This document shows positions 5,715 to 6,618 of a stretch of 6,618 nucleotides of DNA, one piece after another. The notes beneath the pieces were generated by a model, which saw only the letters and a list, made by a program, of their open reading frames with translations, made no database searches and was not told the origin of the DNA. Position 1 is the stretch's first letter. Each line of letters starts with the position of its first letter. The stretch lies in NCBI GenBank assembly GCA_028703645.1, contig JAQVML010000078.1:1-6618 (forward strand), written 5' to 3'. This stretch comes from Eubacteriales bacterium. Lineage in GTDB: Bacteria; Bacillota; Clostridia; Christensenellales; CAG-138. The translations under genes and the position numbers were made by a program.

Positions 5715-6618
5715 ATGTCTGTCGAACTCTTGAGACTTGAACATGTCAATTTTCAAATTGACAATTTTCATCTCAGCGACATCGATATCGATCTCCACGA
5801 AAATGAAATTCATGTAATCATGGGCGAAAACGGTGCGGGAAAAAGCCTGTTGATGCAGATTGTCAGCGGGTTGGTCACGCCTGATTCCGGCTCTATCTAT
5901 ATCCATAATGAACTCATTCGAAACAAAGCCATGTCAAACGATATGTTTGACGACGTGATCTATATTCGGCAGGATGCGACAATGCTCACGCAGCTCTCCA
6001 TCGCAGAAAACCTGTTTTTCAACAACATGCCTTATAAAAACAAGCTGCTCAAGAGCATCGATTACGACAAGCTCAACTATATGTGTCAGCGGCTGATTGA
6101 GGATCTCGATCTGCCCGTCACCGTGTTTGACAAGGTTGCTTCGCTTGGATTTGCGCAGCGGCAAATCATCGAATTCTGCCGCGCTTATATCTCCGATGCA
6201 AAGATCGTTATCCTGGACGAGCCCTCTTCCGCGCTGACCCACAGCGAGCGAAACTTGCTGTATCGCATCGTCAGCAAGATCAAGGCAAAAGGCGCGGGCA
6301 TCTTTTATATCACGCATTGCATTGAGGACGTCTCCCTGCTTGGTGACCGCGTGACGATCATCAAAAACGGCAGCATCATCGGCACAAAGTTCGTAGCCGA
6401 CTGTCCACAGGAAGAGATCATTAAAATGCTCAGCGGGCGCTATATCATGAGCCGTTATCCCAAGATCATGATTAAAAAGGGAAAGAACATCCTCAGCGTT
6501 CGTAATCTTGGCTTTTCTGATAAACTAAAGAATATCAATCTGGACTTGTGCGAAGGCGATATCCTCGGCATTACCGGCCTTGCCGGCTCCGGCAGAACGC
6601 TTCTCGCCAACTGTCTCT
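5715..6618 (+). CDS. N-terminal part of a second sugar ABC transporter ATP-binding protein (RbsA/MglA-like), 3' end outside window
   Basis: The open frame runs from ATG at 5715 to the window end, giving 301 residues of a double ATPase of the monosaccharide importer class (full family length about 500). Domain one has Walker A GENGAGKS (37-44), a Q-loop Gln86 in YIRQDATMLTQLSIAENLF, a signature region SLGFAQRQIIEFCRAY (143-158), Walker B IVILDEPSSAL (164-174) and switch His201 in FYITHCIEDV. Domain two begins near 257, with GDILGITGLAGSGRTLL (281-297), the usual degenerate P-loop with Arg in place of Lys. The signature reads L-G-F-A-Q instead of L-S-G-G-Q, so it is diverged even for this family. 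It is clearly not a copy of the MmsA-like protein in the same window. AAAGGA at 5700-5705, nine bases before ATG, supports the start. With only 32 bp after the deoR-type gene, the two are probably co-transcribed. Permease and binding-protein genes are expected downstream, out of view. Confidence 0.88.
   Translation, partial: MSVELLRLEHVNFQIDNFHLSDIDIDLHENEIHVIMGENGAGKSLLMQIVSGLVTPDSGSIYIHNELIRNKAMSNDMFDDVIYIRQDATMLTQLSIAENLFFNNMPYKNKLLKSIDYDKLNYMCQRLIEDLDLPVTVFDKVASLGFAQRQIIEFCRAYISDAKIVILDEPSSALTHSERNLLYRIVSKIKAKGAGIFYITHCIEDVSLLGDRVTIIKNGSIIGTKFVADCPQEEIIKMLSGRYIMSRYPKIMIKKGKNILSVRNLGFSDKLKNINLDLCEGDILGITGLAGSGRTLLANCL

Overview
The window looks like a chromosomal segment of a low-to-mid GC Gram-positive bacterium, most likely a clostridial (Eubacteriales-type) Firmicute. 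The grounds are strong AGGAGG-like ribosome sites, a consensus sigma-A-type promoter, a lipoprotein solute-binding protein with an Ala/Thr/Glu-rich tether, and protein families typical of that group. The taxonomy is inferred, not proven. The window is dominated by carbohydrate ABC transport.

Layout: (1) 1-328, plus strand: the C-terminal end of a Cu(+)-type P-type ATPase (CopA-like). (2) 329-464: a convergent intergenic gap holding a hairpin/T-run terminator at about 371-420. (3) 465-4455, minus strand: a complete three-gene monosaccharide importer operon, transcribed chvE-like binding protein, then mmsA-like double ATPase, then mmsB-like permease. The last two genes overlap by ATGA. A perfect 12-bp-stem hairpin without a T-run lies between the binding-protein and ATPase genes, where a differential-expression element is expected. 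(4) 4456-4908: a divergent control region. It holds a near-consensus minus-strand promoter (TTGACA, 17 bp, TAAAAT, extended -10), which implies a leader of about 285 nt for the importer mRNA. It also has TGTTTGTTT direct repeats in the early leader, a small palindrome at the predicted start site, an inverted repeat and phased TTGAT motifs upstream, and weaker plus-strand promoter candidates. (5) 4909-5682, plus strand: a DeoR-family regulator with a normal helix-turn-helix but a diverged effector domain. (6) 5715-6618, plus strand: the first 301 codons of a second, divergent RbsA/MglA-like sugar ABC ATPase that runs off the window.

Working model (inference): the DeoR-type protein senses a sugar phosphate or related metabolite and controls the divergent ChvE-MmsAB importer, and probably its own operon, which encodes a second sugar importer beginning with the partial ATPase. 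The CopA end is unrelated and is separated by the terminator. No mobile element, CRISPR array, tRNA or rRNA was seen. Nothing here is a clearly new system. The best leads are the regulatory architecture of the divergent region and the diverged second ATPase and regulator.
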